64,000 nt of DNA from Spirochaetia bacterium 38H-sp. Lineage in GTDB: Bacteria; Spirochaetota; Spirochaetia; Winmispirales; Winmispiraceae. The translations under genes were made by a program, and so were the position numbers. This document shows positions 44,961 to 54,507 of this stretch, piece after piece (positions within the stretch are counted from its first letter, which is position 1; every line of letters starts with the position of its first letter). Location of the stretch: NCBI GenBank assembly GCA_039023545.1, contig JBCHKQ010000002.1, positions 310,001-374,000 of the forward strand, written 5' to 3'. The notes below the pieces were generated by a model. The model was given only the letters and a program-made list of their open reading frames with translations. It was not told the DNA's origin and did not search any database.

Positions 44961-46307
44961 ATGAAAAGAATAAAACAGTTTTTGTTCATAGCTACGCTTT
45001 TTACTGCTCTTTTTGCATGGGCACAGGAGAACACACCGGCTCAGAATGACTCTGCCGGGCTGGGCTTTGCTATGGGGATATCTCTTGGTGTGTCTACATT
45101 TCCCAATTCCGACGGAACGGTGGAGAGTTATAACTCCATAGGGCTTGTTCCAGACATTTCTATAGGCAAGTTTGGTATAGGATTCAATATAGAGCTCAAT
45201 TACAGATTTGCGGACAGCAATGGCAATCCTGGTTTTGAAGTTAGAACAGAAGATTGGGTACCAAACAGTAAAACCAATTTTTTTGAGCTTTATCTGCCTA
45301 AGATAAGATATATACGTTACGGACAGAAAGGAGAGCCCATTTTTATAAAGGCCGGTACTCTGGACGGAGTAACACTGGGGACAGGTTTTCTGGTAGGCGG
45401 TTACAGCAACGGTACGTTTTTGCCTGATTTGCCTGTCTGGGGATTGGTTTTTGACCTGGATGGTAATCTTTTTTCTTTTCCTTTTATCGGTATGGAAACC
45501 TTTGTTGCCAATTTATCTGCCTTTGACCTCTTTGGCGGGAGGTTCTATATAAGACCGCTTGCAATAACGGACATCCCCATTATAAAAGATTTGCAGGTTG
45601 GTACAACCTTTGCCATGGACAGAGATCCGTATTATTATCTCAAGAAAAACTCTGAGTATACAGGTCCCACATCTGCCAGCGAGCCTGTTATGATATGGGG
45701 TGCGGATGCTATACAGCCTATTCTATCCAATACAATTGCAAAGCTGTCGGCATTCGGCGATGTGGTTATACAGAAGGATACAGCGGGGAGCATGCTTGGT
45801 GTAGGAGGAAGGCTTTTCGGATTCCTTACTTACGGAGCTCAGATGAGATTCCTGGGCAAAAATTTTATACCCAGCTACTTTGATGTAGCTTATGACCAGT
45901 ACAGAGCCGCAAAATATGCTGTATATACCAGAGAGGTAAGTATCCCTGCTTATACGGGCTGGCTTGCATCGCTTGGCTTCTCTGTGCTTGAGGATAAGCT
46001 GGCTTTTTCTGCAACAATGGATGGTCCCATAGGCTCCAGCGAGATTAAGCCACATCTGCTGGCAAGTTTTGTACTTGGAGAAGGGATATTACCAGGATTT
46101 TTCTTTGATGCTGTCTACGACAAAACCAATATAGACAGTTGGGATGCAATGGCAAAATGGCAGGAAGACTCTTATATGAAACTTAATATTCATTATAAAA
46201 GCGGTCCTGCTGTACTTACTCTGTTCTATAATCTGCGTTATGACCTTACAGATACAGGCTATGAGCCTGTTGTTTCCAGTGGAACAGAGGTTTCAATCCA
46301 GTTTTAG
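44961..46307 (+). CDS. Putative outer-membrane beta-barrel protein
   Basis: 448 residues. Signal peptide MKRIKQFLFIATLFTALFAWA cut before QENTP. The mature part alternates strands and ends VSIQF, as outer-membrane barrels do. The segment IRYIRYGQKGEPIFIKAGTLDGVTLGTGFL, followed by DLFGGRFYIRPLA, is shared with the next gene (IRYIEYGKQRDPFFFKVGNIEGVTTGHGIL, then EIFGGRLYVRPAA), so the two are paralogues. Only 9 bp separate them. A TATAAT at 44923-44928 inside the palindrome-like ACTATAG...CTATAGT may be its promoter. Cargo or role unknown. Confidence 0.8.
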   Translation: MKRIKQFLFIATLFTALFAWAQENTPAQNDSAGLGFAMGISLGVSTFPNSDGTVESYNSIGLVPDISIGKFGIGFNIELNYRFADSNGNPGFEVRTEDWVPNSKTNFFELYLPKIRYIRYGQKGEPIFIKAGTLDGVTLGTGFLVGGYSNGTFLPDLPVWGLVFDLDGNLFSFPFIGMETFVANLSAFDLFGGRFYIRPLAITDIPIIKDLQVGTTFAMDRDPYYYLKKNSEYTGPTSASEPVMIWGADAIQPILSNTIAKLSAFGDVVIQKDTAGSMLGVGGRLFGFLTYGAQMRFLGKNFIPSYFDVAYDQYRAAKYAVYTREVSIPAYTGWLASLGFSVLEDKLAFSATMDGPIGSSEIKPHLLASFVLGEGILPGFFFDAVYDKTNIDSWDAMAKWQEDSYMKLNIHYKSGPAVLTLFYNLRYDLTDTGYEPVVSSGTEVSIQF

Positions 46308-46316
46308 GAGGATACT

Positions 46317-48536
46317 ATGAGAAAACTATTTATATTGCTTATTGTTTTTGCAGTGCTGTTTCCTGTTTTTTCTCAGGAAGTCACTGCTGTACTTGAGTAT
46401 TTTGATGACCCTGCAGAGCTTGAGATAACAGATGCTGATGGTTTTACCGTGGAGGGAATATACTTTGGGATGCCAATATCTGAGGGGGAGACTATAAAGA
46501 CATATAATTCTTCTGCAGAGCTAAGTCTTGATCCCAACGGGACAATCATCAAGCTTGCTCCCAATACTACGTTTTCTGTAACCACATTGCAAAAAGAAGA
46601 TGGACAGGAAAACAGCTTTAACATCGCTCAGGGTAAAATGAGAGCTGTTGCCGCCAAGGTAAAAAAAGGTGGATACAGGATATCAACTCCAACTGCTGTA
46701 TGTGGAGTAAGAGGCACCGACTTTGGTATCAATGTTGTTCCAGGACAAGAAGAAAGCCTGTTTGTGAGAGAAGGGCTCGTAGCCTTTAGCAAAGGAGGAG
46801 AAGAGATAGAGGTAGGAGCAGGTCAGATTGCTAATGCTCTTGCAGAGACTTTTTCTGCTGTTCAGATGTCGGCAGAACAGCTCTCACAGCTTTATAGCGA
46901 CCTTGACTTTAATGTACTCAATCCAGACGATGTACCTCAGGCAGAACCTGCCAAAGACGAAGCTGAAAACAACAAAACAGAAGATACATCAGCTGCGGAT
47001 ACTGGAGATATGGGACAGCAAACTACTGCCAATAAAGAAGAGACTGGAGGAGCAGAACCACAGGAAGCTGCACAGGAAAATCCTTTTATGGAGTGGCTAA
47101 GAAATGCTGTTGGTCTTGAAGTTGGCTCCGTTACCATAGATGGGCAGACCTATTCCAAAGCCATTCTTCAGCCAGTTATAGCATTGGGTAAATTTAAAGC
47201 AAGCCTATATCTTCCAATAATATACACACGGGATATGTTTGATCTCAACGATTGGTACAGACCCAAAGGCAATAACGAATGGTCCTTTGGCAGTGATTAT
47301 GACTGGGGCAAAGAGCCTGTAAATGGTCTTGCGGATTTCTTTGCAGATTTGGCTCTCAAAATAAGGTATATAGAATACGGCAAGCAAAGAGACCCATTCT
47401 TCTTCAAAGTAGGCAACATAGAGGGTGTAACCACAGGACATGGTATACTCATGAACAATTACACCAACAATACGGAATTCCCTGCTGTAAGAAGAGTGGG
47501 ACTTAACCTAGGTATAGACTCTGGCAAGGTAGGAACAGAGCTTATACTCAATGACCTGGCAGAGCCAGAGATTTTTGGAGGAAGGCTGTATGTGAGACCT
47601 GCTGCTCCAACTTTTAAAGCTGCAATAGGACTTACAGCCATAGCCGACATTGACCCTGCAGGAGATATTTCTTCCGATACAACAGATCCTGTTTCAAAAG
47701 CAGCTTTGGAAACAGATCCTATTTTTCTTAATCTTGCACTTGACCTCGATATTCCCGCGTTTGAGACTGAGCTTGCAAGTCTGATATTCTTCAGTGATGT
47801 AGGCGGCATGCTGCCATTTATAAGAAACTCATATGGCGGCATACAAGCGGGTTTTAGCACAAGCAGTCTTGTGTATCAGAAGAGCAGTACAGAGGCTGAG
47901 CTCAGAAACTACGGATTTACTGCTGGACTCTTTGGTAACATTGCAATAATGACATACAGGCTTGAGTACAGATATTTTACAGGCACCTTTAAAAACGGCT
48001 TCTATGGCCCGGATTACGAAAGAAAACGAGCAGAATATGCCAAGGAACTTGTATCTTACCTTATGGATTCTTCCAATCCCGATTTTCACAATACAACCAT
48101 GGGTATATACGGAAATGCAGGCTTTAATATAGCAGATAAGGTAACCTTTAATGCGGGATATTTCTGGCCCTGGGCACTGGATTCCAACGGCAATGTACTT
48201 ACATCAGATGAGGATGAACTCAATATGGGACTTATCTTGGAAAAAGGGCTTGTTCCTGTTCCTAGGCTGGAGGACATAAGTGCTGCTTTCTATTACACAA
48301 GAACGCACTTTATCCCAACAATTTTGCAGAAAGGCGACTTTAAGGGTACAGGACTTTTTGATGCCAACACTGTTTTTCGCGGAGAGATTATATGGGCTGC
48401 AGCCCCTACACTTGATATCGTTACTATAGTAACAACTAACATTATAAGAAACTCCGATGGAAGCATTGCATACGATGACAACGGAGCTCCAAAATGGGCA
48501 CCATCCATATCTATTGAAAGCAGAGTACACTTTTAA
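46317..48536 (+). CDS. FecR domain fused to an outer-membrane beta-barrel
   Basis: 739 residues. Signal peptide (MRKLFILLIVFAVLFPVFS). Residues about 40-180 are a FecR-type domain, with LSLDPNGTIIKLAPNTTF, GKMRAVAAKVKKGGYRISTPTAVCGVRGTDF and a following LFVREGLVAF. Residues 200-265 are an acidic, Glu/Ala-rich linker. From about 270 to the end is a barrel paralogous to the previous gene, ending ESRVHF. FecR domains elsewhere are anti-sigma or metal-sensing modules at the inner membrane; here the domain would sit in the periplasm tethered to the outer membrane. A GGAGG site precedes the ATG. Confidence 0.82.
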   Translation: MRKLFILLIVFAVLFPVFSQEVTAVLEYFDDPAELEITDADGFTVEGIYFGMPISEGETIKTYNSSAELSLDPNGTIIKLAPNTTFSVTTLQKEDGQENSFNIAQGKMRAVAAKVKKGGYRISTPTAVCGVRGTDFGINVVPGQEESLFVREGLVAFSKGGEEIEVGAGQIANALAETFSAVQMSAEQLSQLYSDLDFNVLNPDDVPQAEPAKDEAENNKTEDTSAADTGDMGQQTTANKEETGGAEPQEAAQENPFMEWLRNAVGLEVGSVTIDGQTYSKAILQPVIALGKFKASLYLPIIYTRDMFDLNDWYRPKGNNEWSFGSDYDWGKEPVNGLADFFADLALKIRYIEYGKQRDPFFFKVGNIEGVTTGHGILMNNYTNNTEFPAVRRVGLNLGIDSGKVGTELILNDLAEPEIFGGRLYVRPAAPTFKAAIGLTAIADIDPAGDISSDTTDPVSKAALETDPIFLNLALDLDIPAFETELASLIFFSDVGGMLPFIRNSYGGIQAGFSTSSLVYQKSSTEAELRNYGFTAGLFGNIAIMTYRLEYRYFTGTFKNGFYGPDYERKRAEYAKELVSYLMDSSNPDFHNTTMGIYGNAGFNIADKVTFNAGYFWPWALDSNGNVLTSDEDELNMGLILEKGLVPVPRLEDISAAFYYTRTHFIPTILQKGDFKGTGLFDANTVFRGEIIWAAAPTLDIVTIVTTNIIRNSDGSIAYDDNGAPKWAPSISIESRVHF

Positions 48537-48548
48537 TATATTGTATGC

Positions 48549-50345
48549 ATGAATAAATCAAAGGATAAAGCCTCCCCCAGAATACATATTCTGAGGGAGG
48601 CTGTTTTTAAAAAGATAGCAGCTGGAGAAGTAATAGACAGACCGGCTTCTGTTGTAAGGGAGCTCTTGGATAATTCTATCGATGCCGGTGCTACCGACAT
48701 AATCGTAGAAATAGAAGACGGGGGATTAAAAAAAATAGTAGTAACAGACAATGGCTCAGGCATTCATCCAGATGACCTTGAGATATGTTATCTTCCTCAT
48801 ACCACTTCCAAGATAGAAACCGAATCAGACCTGATGGCAATACGTACTCTCGGCTTTAGAGGAGAGGCTCTCTCCAGTATAAGCACAGTATCCATAACAA
48901 AGATATACTCCACATATCAGGATAACACAGAGGGGAAATACATCATTCTAGAGGATGGAAAAATAAAAGAGAAAGGACCTGTCGGACTTCCCCGCGGTAC
49001 GCGCATAGAGATAGAACGTATATTTGATAACTATCCAGCAAGAAAGAGATTTTTAAAAACTCCAGCAACAGAAGCTGCAATGTGCAAGAAGGTTTTTTTG
49101 GAGAAAGCTCTATCCTTCCCTGATATAAGCTTTAAACTCATAAAAAACGGCAATATGGAAGTATTTTTGCCACAATCCGACATGACAGAAAGGATTGCCA
49201 CAGCATATCCGACAATTTTTACAAAAAGCAGGATAAGAACACTGGAAGAAAAATCAGGCAATATTTCTATAAAAGCAGTTCTTCTGTCCCCGTCTTTTCC
49301 TCAAAGGGATAGAAGAAACATATACATATACATAAACGGAAGAAATATACAAGAATACAGCCTTGTGCAAGCAATAAGCTATGGATACAGAGAGGTACTA
49401 CCTGGAGGACAATACCCAGCTGCTGTTCTATTTGCAGAAATACCTTCGGGAGAAGTAGATTTCAACATCCATCCTGCAAAAAAAGAGGCCAAGATTAGGA
49501 TTCTACCTGAGCTTCATAGTCTGGTATCAAAAACAATACATAAAGAGCTAAGAAACTGGCTGATGCCTACAAGTAATGCTCGTAGCAGTATAAAGTCTGA
49601 TGATAAAGATACTCAGAAAAACTTTAATATTACTTCAGAAAAACATGACAGGAGTACTTTTTTTATTCCTCAAAATTATTCTTATAACGGTCTAAACATA
49701 TCAGAAACAACCACTGCTTACAGACATAAAAAAAAGCCTGATCTCTGGACAGTCAAAAATTTCAATCAACCGGACATGATAAAAAAGATAAAAGCAGTTA
49801 AAACAGGAGAGGAAACAAATATAAAGTATCTAGGTCAGCTTTTTAATCTTTTTCTAATAATAGAAAAAAACGATGCTCTTTTCCTCATAGACCAGCATGC
49901 AGCACATGAGAGAATACTATATAACCAACTCAAGAATAATCCTGCTAGACAAAAGCTTCTTATACCTCATACCTTTACAGTAGAAGAAGAGGAACTTAAC
50001 ACCATAGAAAAAAAAAGAGAAGAAGCAACAAATCTTGGTATAGAATATAGTATGGCAGACAATAAATGCATAATAACACATCTGCCTCAAACAATAAGCA
50101 ATACACCTGTAATAGCAGAAAAATGGCTAAGACAGCAAAGCACAAACTCGCCGGAGGTAGACGGATATGCTACCATAGCTTGTAGAGCAGCTATAAAAGA
50201 AGGAGAATTATTGGATAAAATAAGTGCAACAGAGCTTGCAGAAAGGACTTTTGAGCTTCCTGAGCCATATTGTCCTCACGGTAGGCCTGTATGGATAAAA
50301 ATAACAAAAGAAGAATTGCTCAAAATAATAAAAAGAACAGTATAA
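48549..50345 (+). CDS. mutL: DNA mismatch repair protein MutL
   Basis: 598 residues. The GHKL ATPase half shows KIAAGEVIDRPASVVRELLDNSIDAGA, DNGSGI, TSKI and LGFRGEALSSI. The C-terminal endonuclease region has DQHAAHERILYN (Asp448 on), ACRAAIKEGE and CPHGRP. The last residue of the endonuclease motif DQHAx2Ex4E is Asn instead of Glu; the other elements are present, so nicking activity is likely but not certain. No mutS in the window. It starts 12 bp after the FecR-barrel stop and ends at a terminator. Confidence 0.96.
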   Translation: MNKSKDKASPRIHILREAVFKKIAAGEVIDRPASVVRELLDNSIDAGATDIIVEIEDGGLKKIVVTDNGSGIHPDDLEICYLPHTTSKIETESDLMAIRTLGFRGEALSSISTVSITKIYSTYQDNTEGKYIILEDGKIKEKGPVGLPRGTRIEIERIFDNYPARKRFLKTPATEAAMCKKVFLEKALSFPDISFKLIKNGNMEVFLPQSDMTERIATAYPTIFTKSRIRTLEEKSGNISIKAVLLSPSFPQRDRRNIYIYINGRNIQEYSLVQAISYGYREVLPGGQYPAAVLFAEIPSGEVDFNIHPAKKEAKIRILPELHSLVSKTIHKELRNWLMPTSNARSSIKSDDKDTQKNFNITSEKHDRSTFFIPQNYSYNGLNISETTTAYRHKKKPDLWTVKNFNQPDMIKKIKAVKTGEETNIKYLGQLFNLFLIIEKNDALFLIDQHAAHERILYNQLKNNPARQKLLIPHTFTVEEEELNTIEKKREEATNLGIEYSMADNKCIITHLPQTISNTPVIAEKWLRQQSTNSPEVDGYATIACRAAIKEGELLDKISATELAERTFELPEPYCPHGRPVWIKITKEELLKIIKRTV

Positions 50346-50350
50346 GTCGA

Positions 50351-50376
50351 GCAGGCCTTTTAGGCCTGCCTTTATT
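50351..50376. terminator. Bidirectional terminator between mutL and the TPR gene
   Basis: GCAGGCC, loop, GGCCTGC, followed by CTTTATT on the plus strand and AAAGG.. complement on the minus strand. It lies between two convergent genes and touches the stop of the TPR gene. Confidence 0.75.
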
Positions 50377-52342
50377 ATAAACCAGATAAAAGAGATTCTA
50401 TCTCGGCTTTCTTATCATAATCAGGTTTTTTTGTAAGAAGTGTGGATAGAATCTTTTTGGCTCCATCCTTTTCTCCAAGAGATATAAGAATCTTCCCCAG
50501 CTGATAATAAGCATCCCAATAGGTAGAATCTATCTTGATAAGATCTTCCAGGACCTGTGCAGCACTATCTAGATCCTTGGCATCCATATGAGCAAGAGCA
50601 AGATTGTACCTTACAAGAGTATCTGCAGGATTTGCCTCTATGGCAGCTTTGTAGTGCTTGATACTCTCACTATAAAGCTTTTTACGTGCATATAAGTTAC
50701 CAAGATTGTTATTAACCTCAAAAGATTTTGGCTCAATTTTATATGCATCCAAGAGATAAGACAAAGCTTTATCATAATCCCCCTTGTCCTGGTACATAAT
50801 ACCAAGCTGTATACGAGGTTTTACATAAGAAGGATTGAGCTCTATTGCATTGTTAAAAGCAGCTTCGGCTACAGAATAAGCTTTTATATTATATGCTGCA
50901 AGCCCAAGAGTATATTGATATTCTGGTACTTTGGGACTTTTCTCGACGGCTTTCTGGGCATAGGTAAGAGCATCTTGCGATTTGTCTTGTTCTATAAGAA
51001 CAAGAGCAAGGTTATAGAAAGAAACTGTATCGTCCGCTCCTTTTTCCGTAGAAATAGCCTTTTTTAACATCTTCTCTGCATTCACAGGGTCTCCGGCATA
51101 ATAATATGTAAGACCAAGACCCCTAAGAGCACGATATTCATCTGGAGAATATGCTATAATTCTTTTATAATAGGTCTCAGACTCCTTGTACTTCCCCTCG
51201 TCCCTGAGATATTCACCCAACTTAAGAAGTGCTCCGGTATTTTGAGGATCAAGAGCAATAACACTCAAAAACTCCTTTTTTGCCATGGCTCTATCAGAAA
51301 GTTTCTCATAAGTAAGAGCTAGATTATAATGTGCATTAATCCATGAGGGCATGATTTCCAGACATCTAGAAAAAGAAAGTCTTGCATCGTTAAACTTTTG
51401 CTTACTGAGTGTTGGGTTGCTTCTCTGCTTAGAAAGCCCCATCATATACTGGACCTTCCCTAGCTCATATAGACTTTCCGCACTTTGTGGATTTAAGGCC
51501 AGAGCTTTTTTAAACTGTTCCTCGGCACTCTCATAGTTTTTGTTGTCAGAATATATTTTTCCAAGAACATAATAGGACTGCCATACATTTTTGTTGGTAT
51601 CTATAGCCTCTTGAGCTTTTTCTACCGCACCTTTGACATCACCCTCTTCATAAAAACTTTCTGCCGTATAAGCAAGAGCAGTAGCATGATGCTCTGATTC
51701 TTTTATGCTATCCTGCAAATCTATACCAAGAACATCGGAAAACTTCTGTCTTGCTGCAACATACTGCTGCTCTTCAAGAGCTTCTGTTCCTTCCTTTATT
51801 AGAGCCTTTATCATCTCTTCTTTTTTTCTCTCTTCTTCACTCAGTTTTGCAAGTCTCTCTTCTTCTTTTCTTTTCTCTTCTTCTGCCCTCCTTCTTGCTT
51901 CTTCTTCCGCTTGTCTCTGCTTATCAGCAAGACTCTCCGCCTGATTATTTGCGTTTTGCGATAGACTTTGACTTAATTGGGACAGAGAGCTGTTTAGTCT
52001 CTCCTGCTGCCTTGCAAGTTCATCCAATTCTTTTTTCCTGAGGTCTTCTTCATAAGCCTTCTTTTCCTCAAGTATTTTATCCTTAAGCTCCCTAACTTCT
52101 TTGTCTCCCGGATTTTTGAGCAAAAGTGCATCCAAAATATCCAGTGCCCTCTGGTACTCATTTTGTTCTGCATATTCTTTTGCAAGGACCATTGCATTAT
52201 GTCTTTCTGCATTTTTTGCATCTACAATAAGAAATGCTATTCCACCTACAAGCAAAAGAAAAAACACTATACCAATGCTTATAAAAAGCATTTTTTTTGT
52301 TTTATCATCTTTCTTCATTTTTTCAGTCTTTATCTCGTCCAA
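50375..52342 (-). CDS. Membrane-anchored TPR protein with coiled coil
   Basis: 655 residues. A short cytoplasmic N-terminus is followed by a membrane span (MLFISIGIVFFLLLVGGIAFLIV, about 18-40). A charged, Glu/Lys/Arg-rich coiled coil comes at about 110-190 (ARRRAEEEKRKEEERLAK), then about ten TPR repeats (such as WQSYYVLGKIYSDNKNYESAEEQFKKALAL). The start is TTG at 52342, six bases after AGGAGG; the longer frame would overlap the preceding gene. It forms an operon with the upstream TPR gene, 10 bp apart. Likely a protein-interaction scaffold facing the periplasm. Partner unknown. Confidence 0.83.
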   Translation of the reverse strand: MDEIKTEKMKKDDKTKKMLFISIGIVFFLLLVGGIAFLIVDAKNAERHNAMVLAKEYAEQNEYQRALDILDALLLKNPGDKEVRELKDKILEEKKAYEEDLRKKELDELARQQERLNSSLSQLSQSLSQNANNQAESLADKQRQAEEEARRRAEEEKRKEEERLAKLSEEERKKEEMIKALIKEGTEALEEQQYVAARQKFSDVLGIDLQDSIKESEHHATALAYTAESFYEEGDVKGAVEKAQEAIDTNKNVWQSYYVLGKIYSDNKNYESAEEQFKKALALNPQSAESLYELGKVQYMMGLSKQRSNPTLSKQKFNDARLSFSRCLEIMPSWINAHYNLALTYEKLSDRAMAKKEFLSVIALDPQNTGALLKLGEYLRDEGKYKESETYYKRIIAYSPDEYRALRGLGLTYYYAGDPVNAEKMLKKAISTEKGADDTVSFYNLALVLIEQDKSQDALTYAQKAVEKSPKVPEYQYTLGLAAYNIKAYSVAEAAFNNAIELNPSYVKPRIQLGIMYQDKGDYDKALSYLLDAYKIEPKSFEVNNNLGNLYARKKLYSESIKHYKAAIEANPADTLVRYNLALAHMDAKDLDSAAQVLEDLIKIDSTYWDAYYQLGKILISLGEKDGAKKILSTLLTKKPDYDKKAEIESLLSGL

Positions 52343-52352
52343 ATCAGTCCTC

Positions 52353-53114
52353 CTAATCCGCAAGCTCAAGTTCTTCGGAGTAATCCTGTACTCCCTCTGT
52401 CCCTGCGTCAATATCCTGAGTCTCTTCTGCAGCAGAATCAAGAGACTTAAGTACAGAATCAAGGAGAGCCTTCTGTCTTGCCTCTTCTTCCTTCCTTCTC
52501 CTTTCTTCCTCTTCTTTCTGTCTCTGCTCTTCTATAATTTTTTGGCTGAGAAGAGATATCATTTTTTCTATATTTGCGCGTTGTGATGTATCCGGCTCAA
52601 GACGCAGATACATGGTATAATCATCTATGGCATCCTGATATTTACCAAGTTTTACTCTCATATTTGCTCTGTTGAGATAAGGGTTGGAATAAGTTGTCTT
52701 AAGCCCAACCGCCTCGCTATACATAAGCTCTGCGGTATCAGGCGTCCCCATGGATACATAAACGTTCCCAAGATTAAAAAAGAACACCGCATCATATCCA
52801 TCCGTATTATCAATGCCTTTTTTATAAATATCAACAGCCTTTTTATAAAGACCCAGCTTATGATATATTGCTCCAAGATACAAATAGATCCTAGGATTAG
52901 CTTTTTCTTGCTCTAGAGATGATTCTAATAGAGGTAAAGCCTGCTCAAGATTATTTTGCATAAAAAGATCTTCTCCTCTTTTAAACAAAGATTCATCCTG
53001 TGCATGCAGAGGCATAACTGTAAATATTATAAGAAATATAAAAAGAAACCTTTGTTTGACAATATCAGCAAAAAAAGTTAGTCTTTTATAAGCAGAGAAT
53101 AAAAAGATATGCAT
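52353..53114 (-). CDS. Exported TPR protein
   Basis: About 250 residues. A hydrophobic signal (RFLFIFLIIFTVMPLHA) is followed by TPR repeats (FKRGEDLFMQNNLEQALPLLESS; PRIYLYLGAIYHKLGLYKKAVDIY) and a charged coiled-coil tail rich in Glu and Arg, like the N-terminal coil of its operon partner. Start uncertain: ATG at 53114 is proposed, 16 bp from the divergent gene's start, with no clear ribosome site. Confidence 0.75.
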   Translation of the reverse strand: MHIFLFSAYKRLTFFADIVKQRFLFIFLIIFTVMPLHAQDESLFKRGEDLFMQNNLEQALPLLESSLEQEKANPRIYLYLGAIYHKLGLYKKAVDIYKKGIDNTDGYDAVFFFNLGNVYVSMGTPDTAELMYSEAVGLKTTYSNPYLNRANMRVKLGKYQDAIDDYTMYLRLEPDTSQRANIEKMISLLSQKIIEEQRQKEEEERRRKEEEARQKALLDSVLKSLDSAAEETQDIDAGTEGVQDYSEELELAD

Positions 53115-53130
53115 AAAGGATAAATGACCT

Positions 53131-54507
53131 ATGTCCATGTTAATTCCTTTTATTATAATCGGCATAGGAGTCGGAGTATTTATTTTTTTGATGCTCAGAA
53201 CCATACTCCTACCTAAAAGAATAGCCTCCATAAGAGATCTTCTCAACCAGGAGAAATATAATCAGGTTATAAAAGCATGTAAAAAGATAATAGAGAAAAA
53301 TCATAAAAATGCAGAAGCACATTATATACTGGGAATGGCATATTTAAAAAGCAATAGACCAGAATTAGCTTTGATGGAGCTTAAACTGGTAAATTCTATA
53401 GGAATATTTACAGATTATTGCCCGGAAAAAGAATTCCGAGAAACCATAGCAAAGCTGTTTAAAGAATTTAATCAGATCGAAGAAGCCTTAAAGGAGTATT
53501 TGCTTCTTATAAAGAAGTTTCCTTCCAACTCTTTATACTATCTAAATGCAGGAGAATTATTCGAAGAAAGAAATCAGCAAGATAAAGCCTTTATATACTA
53601 CAAAAAAGCAGCAGATATAGATCCAAGGAACTCAAGAGCATTCTATAAAATAGGCGTAAGCCTATACAGAATGAGAAAAACACAAGAGGCAAAAAAATAT
53701 CTTGAGAAGGCAATACAACTAGATCAGAGCAATCTCAAGGCCTATTATTATATTGGAAGAATAGCAAAAGAAAATAAAGATTATAGAACCGCTCTTATAG
53801 CTCTGGAAAAATCTCTAAGAGACCCCGAGTACAAGATTCGATCTCTCGTAGAGCGCGGAGCATGTTATATGAGTATGGGAGATTATGATACCGCAAGCTT
53901 GGAACTAGAACGAGCAATAAAACTATCGAAAGAAAACACATCCCCGGAATTTCTTTACTCTAAGTACTTCCTCTCCATATGTTATGAGAAACTAAGACGT
54001 ATGGAAGAAGCAATAACACAATGGGAGGAAATATACGAGATAAATCCAAAGTTTCAAGATGTGGCAGAAAGATTATCACAATATCAGGATATCCGGCAGG
54101 ATGACAGAATAAAAGATTTTCTTACATGCAGTGACGAACTTTTTATGGAAATATGCAAAGGCATAATAACAGCTTTAAACCTTTCCATAAGCAGTATAAA
54201 ATCCATTCCTGATGGAGCGGAGATAATCGCAATAGAAGCAAACAAAGACTGGAGAAATACCAAGAGCATACCCAAACTGATAAGAATACTCAGAAAAACA
54301 GAAATACTGGATGAATCAGCTGCAAGAAATCTGTACGAATCTCTCAGACAGCAAAACATTATGGCAGGTATAATAATAACTAGTTCTCCTATATCCAATC
54401 TGGCAAAGCAATTTGCAGAGACTCGCCCCATATATCTCTACGATATGGAAAAACTGAGACAGATATTAAAAAAAATAGACATGAATACTGGAGAATTTAA
54501 AGGATGA
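53131..54507 (+). CDS. TPR protein with C-terminal degenerate Mrr-type nuclease fold
   Basis: 458 residues. Membrane anchor at residues 1-26. TPR repeats run from about 35 to 320 (AHYILGMAYLKSNRPELALMELKL; AYYYIGRIAKENKDYRTALIALEK). The last 110 residues look like the Mrr/PD-(D/E)xK fold: AEIIAIEANKDW corresponds to the catalytic ExK strand (Glu369-Ala-Asn371, lysine missing) and AGIIITSSPISNLAKQFAETRPIYLYDMEKL to the Mrr C-terminal strand and helix. It is therefore probably an inactive, binding-only version. The stop overlaps the phosphoesterase start (ATGA). Confidence 0.78.
   Translation: MSMLIPFIIIGIGVGVFIFLMLRTILLPKRIASIRDLLNQEKYNQVIKACKKIIEKNHKNAEAHYILGMAYLKSNRPELALMELKLVNSIGIFTDYCPEKEFRETIAKLFKEFNQIEEALKEYLLLIKKFPSNSLYYLNAGELFEERNQQDKAFIYYKKAADIDPRNSRAFYKIGVSLYRMRKTQEAKKYLEKAIQLDQSNLKAYYYIGRIAKENKDYRTALIALEKSLRDPEYKIRSLVERGACYMSMGDYDTASLELERAIKLSKENTSPEFLYSKYFLSICYEKLRRMEEAITQWEEIYEINPKFQDVAERLSQYQDIRQDDRIKDFLTCSDELFMEICKGIITALNLSISSIKSIPDGAEIIAIEANKDWRNTKSIPKLIRILRKTEILDESAARNLYESLRQQNIMAGIIITSSPISNLAKQFAETRPIYLYDMEKLRQILKKIDMNTGEFKG

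Noticed and set aside
50375..53114. Bat aerotolerance operon
   Set aside because: The TPR genes resemble parts of such operons, but no von Willebrand factor A (BatA/BatB) or MoxR gene is present.
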